In this document: one piece after another, positions 27,149 to 36,847 of the stretch | How the letters are laid out: each line of letters begins with the position of its first letter | Numbering within the stretch: position 1 is the first letter of the stretch | NCBI RefSeq assembly: GCF_002953715.1 | Contig: NZ_CP025012.1 | Coordinates: 4,459,001 to 4,523,000, forward strand | Direction: 5' to 3' | From: Rhizobium leguminosarum | GTDB taxonomy: Bacteria > Pseudomonadota > Alphaproteobacteria > Rhizobiales > Rhizobiaceae | DNA length: 64,000 nucleotides | Program-made: the position numbers and the translations under genes | Notes under the pieces: generated by a model | The model's database searches: none | What the model was told of the DNA's origin: nothing | What the model saw: the letters and a program-made list of their open reading frames with translations, nothing else

Positions 27149-28537
27149 TCAGGCCACGCGCCGCAGCACAGCCGCATAGAAGCCGTCGAGGCCGGAGCCG
27201 ATGCCATCAGGCATTTTCAGCATGGTGGGAAGCGTGCGGAATTCGCCGAGCGGCGTGATCGCCGCTTCAAGGCCGGGCCAGTCACCGGCGCCGATCGGAA
27301 CGCGCTCGACCGCATCGGTATCGGAAAGAACACGGGCGACGACTTCCTCACCCTCGACAGGATCGAGCGAACAATTCGAAAAAACCAGTGTGCCACCCGG
27401 CTGCAGCAATGTCAGCGCATGACGCAGCAGCCGCTCCTGCAGCGCCGCCAGCCTGGCGATATCCTCGGGCCCCTTGGTCCACAACACGTCAGGGTGCCGG
27501 CGTGTCGTGCCGGTAGAAGAGCAGGGAGCATCGAGCAGGATCGCATCGAAGCGTTCCGCCGGCTCGAATGTCGTCAGGTCTGCCGCAATCGTCTCCGCCT
27601 TGAGGCCGAGCCGGTCGAGATTCGAGCGAAGCCGTCTCAGCCGGCTTTCCGACTGGTCGAGTGCGGTGACTGCGCCGCCGGCAAGGATGAGCTGCGCCGT
27701 CTTGCCGCCGGGCGCAGCACAGAGATCGGCGGTGTGTTTGCCGGAGAGATTGCCGAACAGTTTCGCCGGGATGCTTGCTGCCGCATCCTGCACCCACCAC
27801 GCGCCCTCATCGAAGCCTTCGAGCGAAGGAATGCCACCCTCGAAGGCGGCGAGCCGCACGCCGCCCGTGGGCAGGACGACGCCGGTAAGCCGCTTCGCCC
27901 AGCCTTCCGGGTCGGACTTGACGGTCAGATCGATTGCGGCCGGTTCGAGCTGGGATTCCGAAATCGCCAGCGCCGCATCCCGGCCATAGGCCTTTTCCAA
28001 CCTGGCAATGAACCAGGCCGGCATCGGCGCGACCTTGCCGATCTCATCAAGCACCTGCTGCTTCTCGCGGCCGAGCCGGCGGAGGATGGCATTGACCAGC
28101 TTGGCGAAACGGCGATTGCGTGGATCCAGATTGGCCTGCTCGACGGCAAGATCGACAGCCGAATGATCCGGCACATCGAGATAGAGGATCTGCGCCGCCC
28201 CGATGGCGAGGACGTGATGCAGCGCCCTTGCGCCCTCCGGCAGCGGCGAATCCAGCAACGCGGCAATCGCGGCATCGATGCGCGGCAGATGACGCAGCGT
28301 CGTGTTCAGGATGGCGCGGACGAGCGCCCGGTCGCTTTCTCCGAGCGCCCTATAGGCCGGATTGCCGTGTTCATGATCGAGAGCACCGTCGAGCGGCAGC
28401 TTGCGGTCGACGACGGCTGCAAGAATTTTTGCCGCCGCGGCCCGGGCCTGCAGACCGGGCTTATCAGGCGCAGATCGCTCAGTGGAGGGCTTATGCTTGC
28501 GGAATGGTTTCTTCGTGCCGTCTGAATTCAAGACCAC
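27149..28537 (-). CDS. rsmB: 16S rRNA m5C967 methyltransferase
   Basis: RsmB (Sun/Fmu) methylates C967 of 16S rRNA using SAM. The 462-residue protein has an N-terminal NusB-like RNA-binding domain (RALVRAILNTTLRHLPRID), then the SAM site CAAPGGKT near residue 275, the helper cysteine in DAPCSSTG near 338 and the nucleophile in FSNCSLDPVEGEE near 388. Here SNCSL replaces the commoner TCSL. The GTG start at 28537 follows AAAAGG and overlaps the htpX stop by ten bases, indicating translational coupling with htpX. Confidence 0.94.
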   Translation of the reverse strand: MVLNSDGTKKPFRKHKPSTERSAPDKPGLQARAAAAKILAAVVDRKLPLDGALDHEHGNPAYRALGESDRALVRAILNTTLRHLPRIDAAIAALLDSPLPEGARALHHVLAIGAAQILYLDVPDHSAVDLAVEQANLDPRNRRFAKLVNAILRRLGREKQQVLDEIGKVAPMPAWFIARLEKAYGRDAALAISESQLEPAAIDLTVKSDPEGWAKRLTGVVLPTGGVRLAAFEGGIPSLEGFDEGAWWVQDAAASIPAKLFGNLSGKHTADLCAAPGGKTAQLILAGGAVTALDQSESRLRRLRSNLDRLGLKAETIAADLTTFEPAERFDAILLDAPCSSTGTTRRHPDVLWTKGPEDIARLAALQERLLRHALTLLQPGGTLVFSNCSLDPVEGEEVVARVLSDTDAVERVPIGAGDWPGLEAAITPLGEFRTLPTMLKMPDGIGSGLDGFYAAVLRRVA

Positions 28538-29493
28538 GGACCTTTTGGCGGTTGCGAACCACCGCGACCAAGACCCGTATCCGGAACAGAGCGCGATTTG
28601 CGCGACGGATTAGCAGCACGAGCCGGCGACGTCGAGACATTCATGCCGGCTTGCGCCATGTCGTGCAGCGCAGCGATGCGGTTTTCCGTGTTCGGATGCG
28701 TGGAGAACAGATTGTCCATACGCTCGCCGGAGAGCGGATTGATGATGAACATATGTGCCGTCGCCGGGTTGCGCTCGGCGTCCGCGTTCGGCACGTGGGC
28801 AGCGCCGCGCGCGATCTTGCCGAGCGCCGAAGCGAGCCAGAGCGGGTTGCCGCAGATCTCGGCGCCGCGGCGGTCTGCCGAATATTCGCGCGTGCGGCTG
28901 ATCGCCATCTGCACCAGCATGGCGGCGAGCGGCGCCACGATCATCGCGACGAGGACGCCGACGAAGCCGAGGGGATTGTTGTTGTTGTTCTCGCGGTTGC
29001 CGCCGAAGAAGAAGGCGAAGTTGCCGAGCATGGAGATCGCGCCGGCAAGTGTTGCCGTGATCGTCATCGTCAGCGTGTCGCGGTTCTGAATGTGCGCCAG
29101 TTCATGCGCCATCACGCCTGCGACCTCCTCGGGAGACAAGGCGCCGAGCAGGCCGGTCGAGGCGGCGACGGCGGCATTATCGGGATTGCGGCCGGTGGCG
29201 AAGGCATTCGGCTGCGGGCTGTCGTAGAGATAGACCTTCGGCATCGGCAGGCCGGCATTATGGGCGAGATCGCGCACGATCCGGAAGAATTCCGGCGCAT
29301 TGCGCTCATCGACCTCCTGCGCGTGATAGGCCGAAAGCACCATCCGGTCGGAATTCCAGTACGAGAAGAAATTCATGCCGGCGGCAATGACGAACGCGAT
29401 CATCATGCCGGCCCGACCGCCGATCAGGAAGCCGACAAACATGAAAAGCGCCGTCATGAAGGCAAGCAACATGGCAGTGCGAACGAGGTTCAT
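28528..29493 (-). CDS. htpX: Membrane zinc metalloprotease HtpX
   Basis: HtpX is an inner-membrane protease that degrades misfolded membrane proteins. The zinc motif HELAH is in VMAHELAHIQNRD near residues 128-132, with the later glutamate in TREYSADRRGAE. Hydrophobic segments flank it, at the N-terminus (TAMLLAFMTALFMFVGFLIGG) and after the active site. The C-terminal tail after residue 280 is Pro/Ser-rich and longer than in E. coli. The start follows GGAGATCCGCA. It is first in a coupled pair with rsmB and divergent from the SDHAF4-like gene. Confidence 0.95.
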   Translation of the reverse strand: MNLVRTAMLLAFMTALFMFVGFLIGGRAGMMIAFVIAAGMNFFSYWNSDRMVLSAYHAQEVDERNAPEFFRIVRDLAHNAGLPMPKVYLYDSPQPNAFATGRNPDNAAVAASTGLLGALSPEEVAGVMAHELAHIQNRDTLTMTITATLAGAISMLGNFAFFFGGNRENNNNNPLGFVGVLVAMIVAPLAAMLVQMAISRTREYSADRRGAEICGNPLWLASALGKIARGAAHVPNADAERNPATAHMFIINPLSGERMDNLFSTHPNTENRIAALHDMAQAGMNVSTSPARAANPSRKSRSVPDTGLGRGGSQPPKGPWS

Positions 29494-29603
29494 TGCGGAT
29501 CTCCATCTCCGATTTCGGCGTCACAAGCTTTTAATCCCGGCACCGGCGCATTATGATTTGGTTATTCACCAGCCATTTTCAATATTTCCGGCAGGAGACG
29601 GCC

Positions 29604-29828
29604 ATGCAGGACGCCGATAACGACAATAGCGAAACGCCGATGGCCGAGGGAACGGAGCCGCCGCGCAAGATGCTGTCCCCGGCTGCCAGACGCGCCCTTG
29701 CCGAAGCCGAGGAGCGGCGAAAGAACCAGAAGCCGCTGGAGCTGCCGCCGGAGATCGGCGGCCGCGGCGGAGCCGAGCCGGCGCGCTTCGGCGATTACGA
29801 AATCAATGGCCGAGCGATTGATTTCTAA
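29604..29828 (+). CDS. DUF1674 protein, SDHAF4-like
   Basis: A 74-residue soluble protein with the DUF1674 (PF07896) C-terminal signature: a charged AEAEERR helix, then LPPEIGGRGG, PARFGDYEINGRAIDF. In mitochondria this family (SDHAF4/Sdh8) binds the flavoprotein subunit of succinate dehydrogenase before assembly. A similar role in this alphaproteobacterium is inference. ATG 29604 follows GGAGACGG and is preferred over the ATG at 29553, whose translation does not resemble the family. No sdh genes are nearby. Confidence 0.85.
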   Translation: MQDADNDNSETPMAEGTEPPRKMLSPAARRALAEAEERRKNQKPLELPPEIGGRGGAEPARFGDYEINGRAIDF

Positions 29829-29931
29829 GTCAATATTCCTATTGGCGTCTTACGATCGAAATAGCCGAGAATCCGGCTAACGAAGCGAGTGGGCCGCTCC
29901 GGAACCGAACGGACCGGACCAGCTCGATATG

Positions 29932-31887
29932 TCAGGCGGTTGCCTTGTTTTGCCGATTGGCGATCAGATCGTCGACCACGGCCGGATCGGCAAGCGTCGA
30001 GGTGTCGCCGAGAGCGCCGAAATCGTCTTCGGCGATCTTGCGCAGGATGCGGCGCATGATCTTGCCGGAGCGGGTCTTAGGCAGGCCGGGCGCAAACTGG
30101 ATCTTGTCAGGCGCAGCGATCGGGCCGATTTCAGCACGAACATGTTTCACCAGATCCTGCCGAAGCGTATCCGATCCCTCGTGACCGGCCATCAACGTCA
30201 CGTAGCAATAAATGCCCTGGCCCTTGATCGGATGCGGATAACCGACGACTGCGGCTTCCGAAACCAGGTTGTGAGAGACAAGCGCGGATTCCACCTCTGC
30301 CGTCCCGAGCCGGTGGCCGGAGACGTTCAGCACGTCGTCGACGCGGCCGGTGATCCAATAATAACCGTCCGCATCGCGCCGGCAGCCGTCGCCGGTGAAA
30401 TACTTGCCCTTGTAGGTGGAGAAATAGGTCTGAATGAAGCGCTCGTGATCGCCATAGACCGTGCGCATCTGACCTGGCCAGCTGTCGGTGATGCAGAGAT
30501 TGCCGTCGGCCGCGCCTTCCAGCACCTTGCCCTCATTGTCGACCAGCTGCGGCTTGATGCCGAAGAACGGGGTCGTCGCCGAACCGGGTTTCAGATCGGT
30601 GGCGCCAGGTAGCGGCGTGATCATATGGCCGCCGGTTTCCGTCTGCCACCACGTATCGATGACAGGGCAGCGCTTGTCGCCGACGACATTGTAATACCAC
30701 TCCCAGGCCTCGGGATTGATCGGCTCGCCGACCGTGCCGAGCAGGCGCAGCGAAGAGCGGGAAGAGCGCGTGACGAATTCGTCACCGGCACCCATCAGCG
30801 AGCGGATCGCCGTCGGCGCCGTGTAGAAGATGTTGACCTTGTGCTTGTCGATGACTTCCCAGAAGCGGCCCTGATCCGGGAAATTCGGCACGCCCTCGAA
30901 CATCAGCGTCGTCGCGCAGTTCGCAAGCGGCCCGTAGACGATGTAGGAGTGACCGGTGACCCAGCCGACATCTGCCGTACACCAGTAGACGTCACCGTCG
31001 TGATAATCGAAGACATATTCATGCGTCATCGCCGCATAGACGAGGTAACCGCCCGTCGTATGCAGCACGCCCTTCGGCTTGCCGGTCGAGCCTGACGTAT
31101 AAAGAATGAAGAGCGGATCTTCCGCCTTCATCTTCACCGGCGGGCATTCCGCCTTCACCGTGGCGATCTCCTGGTGATGCCAGAGATCGCGGCCCGGCGC
31201 CCAGCCGGTCTTGCCACCGGTGCGACGAACGACCAGCACCTTGCTGACCCTGACATGCTGTCGAGCGGCGATATCGATCGCCGTATCGGTATTGTCCTTC
31301 AGCGGCACCGGCTTGCCGCCGCGCACGCCTTCGTCGCAGGTGATGACGAAGGTGGATTCGCAGTCAACGATGCGCCCCGCCAGCGCCTCCGGCGAGAAAC
31401 CGCCGAAGACGACCGAATGCACCGCGCCGATGCGGGCGCAGGCAAGCATCGCATAGGCCGCTTCCGGGATCATCGGCATGTAGATGGTGACGCGATCACC
31501 CTTCTTGACGCCGTGCTTCTTCAACACGTTCGCCATCCGGCAGACATGCTCGTAGAGCTCGTTATAGGTGACCTTCTTGTCGATATAGGGGTTGTCGCCT
31601 TCCCAGATGATCGCCACCTGGTCGCCATTCGTTTTCAGATGGCGGTCGATGCAGTTGTAAGAGACGTTTGTCTGACCGTCCTCGAACCACTTGATCGAAA
31701 CCTTGCCGGTAAAGGAAGTGTTCTTGACCTTGGTATAGGGCTTGAACCAGTCGATCCGCTTGCCGTGCTTACCCCAGAACTTGTCCGGGTTCTCGACGCT
31801 TTCCTCGTACCATTTCAGGTACTTTTCCTTATCGATCAGGGCGCGCGCCTTCACCGGCTTCGTGACCGGATAGATCTTCTCCGACAT
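29932..31887 (-). CDS. acs: Acetyl-CoA synthetase
   Basis: Acs activates acetate through acetyl-AMP to acetyl-CoA. The 651-residue protein has the adenylate motif YTSGSTGKPKG near residue 264, the WWQTETGG block, YYWITGRVDD and the acetylation-regulated lysine in KTRSGKIMRR near 607. ATG 31887 follows AGGAGGAG; five upstream codons in frame are ignored. It is divergent from the TrcR gene across 232 bases. A damaged paralogue of the propionyl-CoA type lies 2 kb to the right. Confidence 0.97.
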   Translation of the reverse strand: MSEKIYPVTKPVKARALIDKEKYLKWYEESVENPDKFWGKHGKRIDWFKPYTKVKNTSFTGKVSIKWFEDGQTNVSYNCIDRHLKTNGDQVAIIWEGDNPYIDKKVTYNELYEHVCRMANVLKKHGVKKGDRVTIYMPMIPEAAYAMLACARIGAVHSVVFGGFSPEALAGRIVDCESTFVITCDEGVRGGKPVPLKDNTDTAIDIAARQHVRVSKVLVVRRTGGKTGWAPGRDLWHHQEIATVKAECPPVKMKAEDPLFILYTSGSTGKPKGVLHTTGGYLVYAAMTHEYVFDYHDGDVYWCTADVGWVTGHSYIVYGPLANCATTLMFEGVPNFPDQGRFWEVIDKHKVNIFYTAPTAIRSLMGAGDEFVTRSSRSSLRLLGTVGEPINPEAWEWYYNVVGDKRCPVIDTWWQTETGGHMITPLPGATDLKPGSATTPFFGIKPQLVDNEGKVLEGAADGNLCITDSWPGQMRTVYGDHERFIQTYFSTYKGKYFTGDGCRRDADGYYWITGRVDDVLNVSGHRLGTAEVESALVSHNLVSEAAVVGYPHPIKGQGIYCYVTLMAGHEGSDTLRQDLVKHVRAEIGPIAAPDKIQFAPGLPKTRSGKIMRRILRKIAEDDFGALGDTSTLADPAVVDDLIANRQNKATA

Positions 31888-32119
31888 GCAACTCCTCCTC
31901 ATGGGACATGCGACGGGCCGCGTGAGCTAGGAAGGGCCCGGACTTGAAATCACGGCAATTCATAGCAGTTCGCATCGCCACGGCAATTAGACAAAGGTCA
32001 TTTCATTTCGGAAGAATTGCAATTATGCGACAGTGCGGTTATATAGCGGCATATTTCCCGGACATTGTGGTGACAATCCACGGACCGCGACCGGCGCGGA
32101 CGATAGAAGGACTATATCC

Positions 32120-32824
32120 ATGGCTCAAACACTGCTCATGCCGAAGGCGACCGCCATCTGGCTCGTCGACAATACGGCACTGTCTTTCGATCAGATCGCG
32201 CAGTTCTGCAAACTGCATCCGCTCGAAGTCAAGGCAATCGCCGACGGCGAAGCGGCGCAGGGCATCAAGGGCCTCGACCCGATCTCGACAGGACAGCTTT
32301 CCCGCGACGAGATTGCCCGCGCCGAGGCCAATCCGAACCACAAGCTGAAGCTTTCCGAACCGAAGGTGCGCGTGCCGGAATCCAAGCGCCGTGGTCCGCG
32401 TTATACGCCGGTTTCCAAGCGCCAGGACCGCCCGAACGCCATTCTCTGGCTCGTTCGCAACCATCCGGAGCTGAAGGACGCGCAGATTTCCCGCCTCGTC
32501 GGCACGACGAAGTCGACCATCGAGCAAATCCGCGAGCGCACCCACTGGAACTCCGCCAACCTAGCGCCGATGGATCCGGTAACGCTCGGCCTCTGCAGCC
32601 AGATCGATCTCGACATGGAAGTGGAAAAGGCCTCCAAGGGCCGTCCGCTGCCGACCGCTGCCGAGCTTGGCGCGACGCTGCAATCGGCACAGGAAACCGA
32701 GCGCCTGACCCCGAGCTACGAGCGCGAGGAGGAAAAGGAAAAGGAAATCGACGCCGATGCCGTCTTCCGCAAGCTGAGCTCGCTGCGCTCGGCCCCGAAG
32801 GACGAGGACGACGATCAGTACTGA
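32120..32824 (+). CDS. trcR: DUF1013 / TrcR-type cell-cycle transcriptional regulator
   Basis: A 234-residue protein of the alphaproteobacterial DUF1013 family, annotated elsewhere as the cell-cycle regulator TrcR. The N-terminus (MPKATAIWLVDNTALSFDQIAQFC) and the middle (IARLVGTTKSTIEQI-like segment at about 125-145) look like two helix-turn-helix units. The C-terminal third is acidic and low in complexity. ATG 32120 follows AGAAGGAC and gives the family N-terminus; the frame extends 29 codons upstream without similarity. A bidirectional terminator follows. The DNA target is unknown to me. Confidence 0.8.
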   Translation: MAQTLLMPKATAIWLVDNTALSFDQIAQFCKLHPLEVKAIADGEAAQGIKGLDPISTGQLSRDEIARAEANPNHKLKLSEPKVRVPESKRRGPRYTPVSKRQDRPNAILWLVRNHPELKDAQISRLVGTTKSTIEQIRERTHWNSANLAPMDPVTLGLCSQIDLDMEVEKASKGRPLPTAAELGATLQSAQETERLTPSYEREEEKEKEIDADAVFRKLSSLRSAPKDEDDDQY

Positions 32825-32842
32825 GATATCAGCGATTTCATG

Positions 32843-32882
32843 AAAAACCCCGCCGGTATGAGCTGACCGGCGGGGTTTTTTA
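32843..32882. terminator. Bidirectional terminator between trcR and flagellin
   Basis: A perfect 11-base stem ACCCCGCCGGT / ACCGGCGGGGT with an eight-base loop, preceded by AAAA and followed by TTTTTT. It can stop transcription from both convergent genes. Confidence 0.92.
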
Positions 32883-32903
32883 TTGCGAATTGCCTGTTTC
32901 GAA

Positions 32904-33839
32904 TTAGCTGCGGAACAGGGTGAGAATGTTCTGTGCCGAACTGTTGGCGATCGAGAGCGACTGGACAGCGAGCTGCTGCTGCGTCTGCAACGCCGAGAGC
33001 TTGCTTGATTCCTCTTCCATATCGGCATCGACCAGGCGGCCGACGCCGGAGTCGATCGAATCGTGCAGACCGCTGACGAATGTTTCCTGCAGCTGAATAC
33101 GGGTCGAGATCGAGCCCAATGCCGAGCCGGCGGCAGTCATGGCGCCGAGAACCAGTTCGACACCGGTCAGGGCCGAGTCAAGCTGACCCTGGGTGAAACC
33201 GGTGATGTCGAGATCATATATTGACGCCATGACGATCACGGTGCCGCCATAGGTTCCGTTGAAGGCCGTGCCGATGATACCGCTTGATGTCTCGATCGCA
33301 CCGGTGCTCGTCATGCCGAAAAGCACGTTTCCAAGCGAGCCCGAATCGAGCACATAGTCCGTCATCTTGACGGAGACGGCATTGCTGCCGTCGCGGACGA
33401 AGGACGAAACGACGCTCTTCGTGCCGGAAGCGCCGGCAACCCAGTTTTCGCCGGAGAAGGACGCCGATTGAGCAATGCTGAGCAGCTGCTCCTGCAGCTG
33501 GTCGAGTTCTTGCTGGATCTTCGTCTTGTCGACGCCCTTTTCGGTGGCGGCGACGATCTTGGCCTTGATGTCGCTGACGACATCGAGTGCGCTATCCATG
33601 GCCGAATAGGCCGTATCGACCTTCGCCGCGCCGAGACCGAGCGCGTCGGAGACGGCCGAAAGCGCCTTGTTGTCAGAACGCATGGTCGTAGCAATCGACC
33701 AGTAAGCGGCATTGTCAGCCGCCTTTTCGACACGATAACCCGATGAAACGCGACCCTGGGTGTCCTTGAGGCTATCGTTTACGCCGCGCAAAGTCTGCAG
33801 CGCTGCCATGGCAGCGTTGTTGGTAAGGATGCTTGTCAT
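32904..33839 (-). CDS. Flagellin
   Basis: A 311-residue flagellin. The conserved N-terminal D0/D1 region reads SILTNNAAMAALQTLRGVN and SSGYRVEKAADNAAYWSIATTMRSD. The C-terminal D1/D0 region ends SSKLSALQTQQQLAVQSLSIANSSAQNILTLFR. The central variable part is short, as in rhizobial flagellins. ATG 33839 is chosen because it gives the canonical M-T-S-I-L start; the frame extends 23 codons upstream. No other flagellar genes are in the window, so this is a lone copy outside the main cluster. R. leguminosarum is known to carry such dispersed flagellins. Confidence 0.95.
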   Translation of the reverse strand: MTSILTNNAAMAALQTLRGVNDSLKDTQGRVSSGYRVEKAADNAAYWSIATTMRSDNKALSAVSDALGLGAAKVDTAYSAMDSALDVVSDIKAKIVAATEKGVDKTKIQQELDQLQEQLLSIAQSASFSGENWVAGASGTKSVVSSFVRDGSNAVSVKMTDYVLDSGSLGNVLFGMTSTGAIETSSGIIGTAFNGTYGGTVIVMASIYDLDITGFTQGQLDSALTGVELVLGAMTAAGSALGSISTRIQLQETFVSGLHDSIDSGVGRLVDADMEEESSKLSALQTQQQLAVQSLSIANSSAQNILTLFRS

Positions 33840-33916
33840 GATCCGTTCCACAATCGTTGAGAAAGGGGCAATCCGGACTAGGCCGGTAACGGCGACCGCG
33901 TCATGCAAAGCCTGCT

Positions 33917-33949
33917 ATGCAAGCCATTGCCGTTAACAAATGCTTGCAT
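33917..33949. promoter_or_regulatory. Dyad upstream of the flagellin gene
   Basis: Perfect eight-base inverted arms ATGCAAGC and GCTTGCAT are separated by 17 bases that contain GTTAAC. A second GTTAAC follows at 33958-33963. It lies 78-110 bases upstream of the flagellin start and could be an operator; no matching regulator motif is known to me. Confidence 0.4.
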
Positions 33950-33995
33950 CAACATGGTTAACAATTCCTCAATTAGGCTTGCCGAAAGTTTAATT

Positions 33996-35905
33996 TCACA
34001 TCGGCAGGGAGCCTAAACCGCGCCCGCGCAGCGCCTCGGCAATTTCCTCTAAAATCGTTGGATCATCAATGGTTGCAGGCATTTTCCAGGGTATGCCGTC
34101 GGCGATCTTCTGCATCGTGCCGCGCAGGATTTTGCCGGAGCGCGTCTTCGGCAACCGGTTAACGGTGATGGCCGTCTTGAAGGCAGCAACAGGCCCGATC
34201 GAATCACGAATCATCGCCACGACCTCTGATTCGATCGCCGTCGCGTCACGGGAAACATGTCGTTTCAGCACCAGGAAACCGCAGGGCGCCTGACCCTTCA
34301 GCACATCGATCACGCCGATAACAGCGCATTCGGCGACATCAGGATGACGCGCACAGACCTCCTCCATCGCCCCGGTCGAGAGCCGATGACCGGCGCAATT
34401 GATGATGTCGTCGGTGCGCGACATGATGAAGAGATAGCCATCCTCATCGACGTAGCCAGCATCGGCCGTCTTATAGTAACCGGGAAACTCATCGAGATAG
34501 GCCGAGCGAAAACGTTCGTCCGCGTTCCAGAGGGTCGGCAGACAGCCGGGCGGCAAGGGCAGCTTGACGACGATATTGCCGAGCGTTCCCGCCTCGATCG
34601 GATGACCGGCATCATCGAGCACCGCAATGTCATAGCCGGGCATCGGCAGTGTCGGCGAACCGTGCTTGATGGGAAGGGCGCCGAGACCGAGCGGATTTGC
34701 GGCGATCGGCCAGCCGGTCTCCGTCTGCCACCAATGATCGATGACGGGTATGCCAAGCATACGCTCCGCCCATTTCAGCGTCTCCGGATCCGCTCTCTCG
34801 CCGGCCAGAAACAGTGCGCGCAAATCCGGCGTGGGATACTTGTGCATCAATTCACCGTCACCATCCTCCCGCCGGATGGCTCGGAATGCCGTCGGCGCCG
34901 TGAACAGCACCCGCACCTTATGCTCCGAAACGATGCGCCAGAATGTGCCGGCATCCGGAGTGCCGACCGGTTTGCCCTCGAAGATCAGAGTGGTTACGCC
35001 AGCGAGCAGCGGGGCATAGACGATATAGGAATGTCCGACGACCCAGCCGATATCCGAAGCCGTCCAGAAGACTTCGCCCGGCTTCAAGCCGTAGATATTC
35101 CGCATCGACCAGTTGAGCGCGACCATATGGCCGCCATTGTCGCGCACGACGCCCTTCGGCTGGCCCGTCGTGCCCGAGGTATAGAGGATGTAGAGCGGAT
35201 CTGTCGCCTTGACGGAGACACAGGCGATCTCGGCGCCACGATGCTGCGCCACCGCCGCCTCGAAATCCTGATCCCGGCCGCTGACGAGATCTGCACGAAG
35301 CTCCGGCCGCTGCAGCACCAGACAGCGCGCCGACTTCGAACGCGCGATCTCGATCGCCTGATCGACCAGGGGCTTATAGGCGACGATGCGACCAGGCTCG
35401 AGCCCGCAGCTCGCGGTGATTACCAGCTTCGCACCGCAATCGTCGATGCGCGCCGCAAGTTCGCTGGCGGCAAACCCGCCGAAAACGACGGAGTGAACCG
35501 CACCGATGCGGGCGCAGGCGAGCATGGAAAAGACCGCCTGCGGCACCATCGGCATATAAAGGATGACGCGATCGCCTTTGCCGATGCCGCGTTCGAGCAA
35601 CGCTGCTGCGATGGCCATCACATCCCGAAGCACCTCATCATAGGTGAAGTGGCGCTTCTCGCCGTTCATTGGCTGTCGAAGATGACCGCTGTCTCGCCGC
35701 CGCGGCCGGCAGCCACATGCCGGTCCAGGCAATTGTGGCAGGTATTGGTTTCCGCTCCGGAGAACCAGCGGCCGTAGACGCCCTCATTGGGCGAAAAAAT
35801 CCGCTCCGGCGGCTTGAACCAGTCTATGTCGACCGCCGCTTCGCGCCAGAAGGCTTCGGGATCGCCTTTCCATGCCGCGTAGACCTGATGATAGCCCTTC
35901 TGCAT
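33996..35905 (-). pseudogene. prpE: Propionyl/acetyl-CoA synthetase gene with one-base frameshift
   Basis: An AMP-forming acyl-CoA synthetase of the PrpE type, split across two frames. Frame one (from ATG 35905, after GGGGAGGAG) encodes about 79 residues including AFWREAAVDIDWFKPPERIF and TCHNCLDRH, then hits TGA at 35666-35668. Frame two resumes with MNGEKRHFTYDEVLRDV and continues to the normal end, with YTSGTTGQPKGV, HWWQTETGWPI and KTRSGKILRG intact. One extra C at 35671-35672 (CC to CCC on the coding strand) would restore a continuous protein of about 636 residues. All active-site motifs are in the second part. It is either a very recent pseudogene or a sequencing error. Confidence 0.85.
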
Positions 35906-35987
35906 CTGCTCCTCCCCAGGACATGCAAGCCTCGATATCAATCTAGGCGGCATTGAGGGGAACAGGAAGCCCGACCAAAGCAGCGTT

Positions 35988-36647
35988 TCAGCGCGTGCCG
36001 AATATCGCTGATCCCACACGCACGCTGGTGGCGCCGAAGGCGATTGCCGTCTCGTAGTCGCCCGACATGCCCATGGAAAGTTTTCCGACGCCGCATTTGA
36101 ACGCTAGCTTTGCCAGCAGTGCAAAATGCGGCCCTGGATTTTCATCGGCCGGCGGAATGCACATCAAACCTTCGATGGAAAGGCCGAGCTCATCGTGGCA
36201 AAGGGCAATGAAGGCTGGCGTGTCGTCAGGAGCGATACCGGCCTTCTGCGGTTCGAGCCCGGTATTGACCTGGACGTAGAGCCGCGTCGTCTTGCCCTGC
36301 CGCTTCATCTCCTCGGCAAGCGCGCGGGCAATCTTTTCCCGGTCGACCGTCTCGATGACGTCGAAAAGCGCTACCGCATCCGCCGCCTTGTTCGATTGCA
36401 GCGGCCCGATCAGATGCAGCTCGATATCTGGACGCTCGGCTTTCAGCGCCGGCCACTTGCCCTGGCTTTCCTGCACCCGGTTCTCGCCGAAGACGCGCTG
36501 TCCGGCTTCGATGGCCGGACGGATCGCGTCCGCCTCGAAGGTCTTCGACACCGCGACCAGCTGAACGGAACCCGCCGGACGACCTGCCGCGCGTTCCCCG
36601 GCCGCAATCCGTGATCGCACGTCGTTCAACCGCTCTTGAAGTTCCAT
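35988..36647 (-). CDS. YggS/PLPBP-family pyridoxal phosphate homeostasis protein
   Basis: A 219-residue PLP-binding protein with an alanine-racemase-like barrel. The PLP lysine is in VQLVAVSKTF, followed by FGENRVQE, LHLIGPLQSNK and, at the end, SMGMSGDYETAIAFGATSVRVGSAIFG, which binds the phosphate. These proteins have no clear enzyme activity and buffer PLP and amino-acid pools. The start follows GAGGCAG. It is upstream of the broken prpE on the same strand (82-base gap) and divergent from leuS. Confidence 0.94.
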   Translation of the reverse strand: MELQERLNDVRSRIAAGERAAGRPAGSVQLVAVSKTFEADAIRPAIEAGQRVFGENRVQESQGKWPALKAERPDIELHLIGPLQSNKAADAVALFDVIETVDREKIARALAEEMKRQGKTTRLYVQVNTGLEPQKAGIAPDDTPAFIALCHDELGLSIEGLMCIPPADENPGPHFALLAKLAFKCGVGKLSMGMSGDYETAIAFGATSVRVGSAIFGTR

Positions 36648-36847
36648 CGTTCTGCCTCGACATACCAGGATGAAAGGATTGGCAATGAACTAACCAGCCA
36701 ACCTGTGCTTGCCAAGACCCGCCTTCGCGAAATCGCTTGCGCGTGATCAAGATCGGACGCTTGCAGCGCCTGCAAAACTTGACGCTACGGTGGTTTCATG
36801 GTGAAGGTCTCGGCCAACTCCCCTGATTTTCCGGAAATACGAATACT

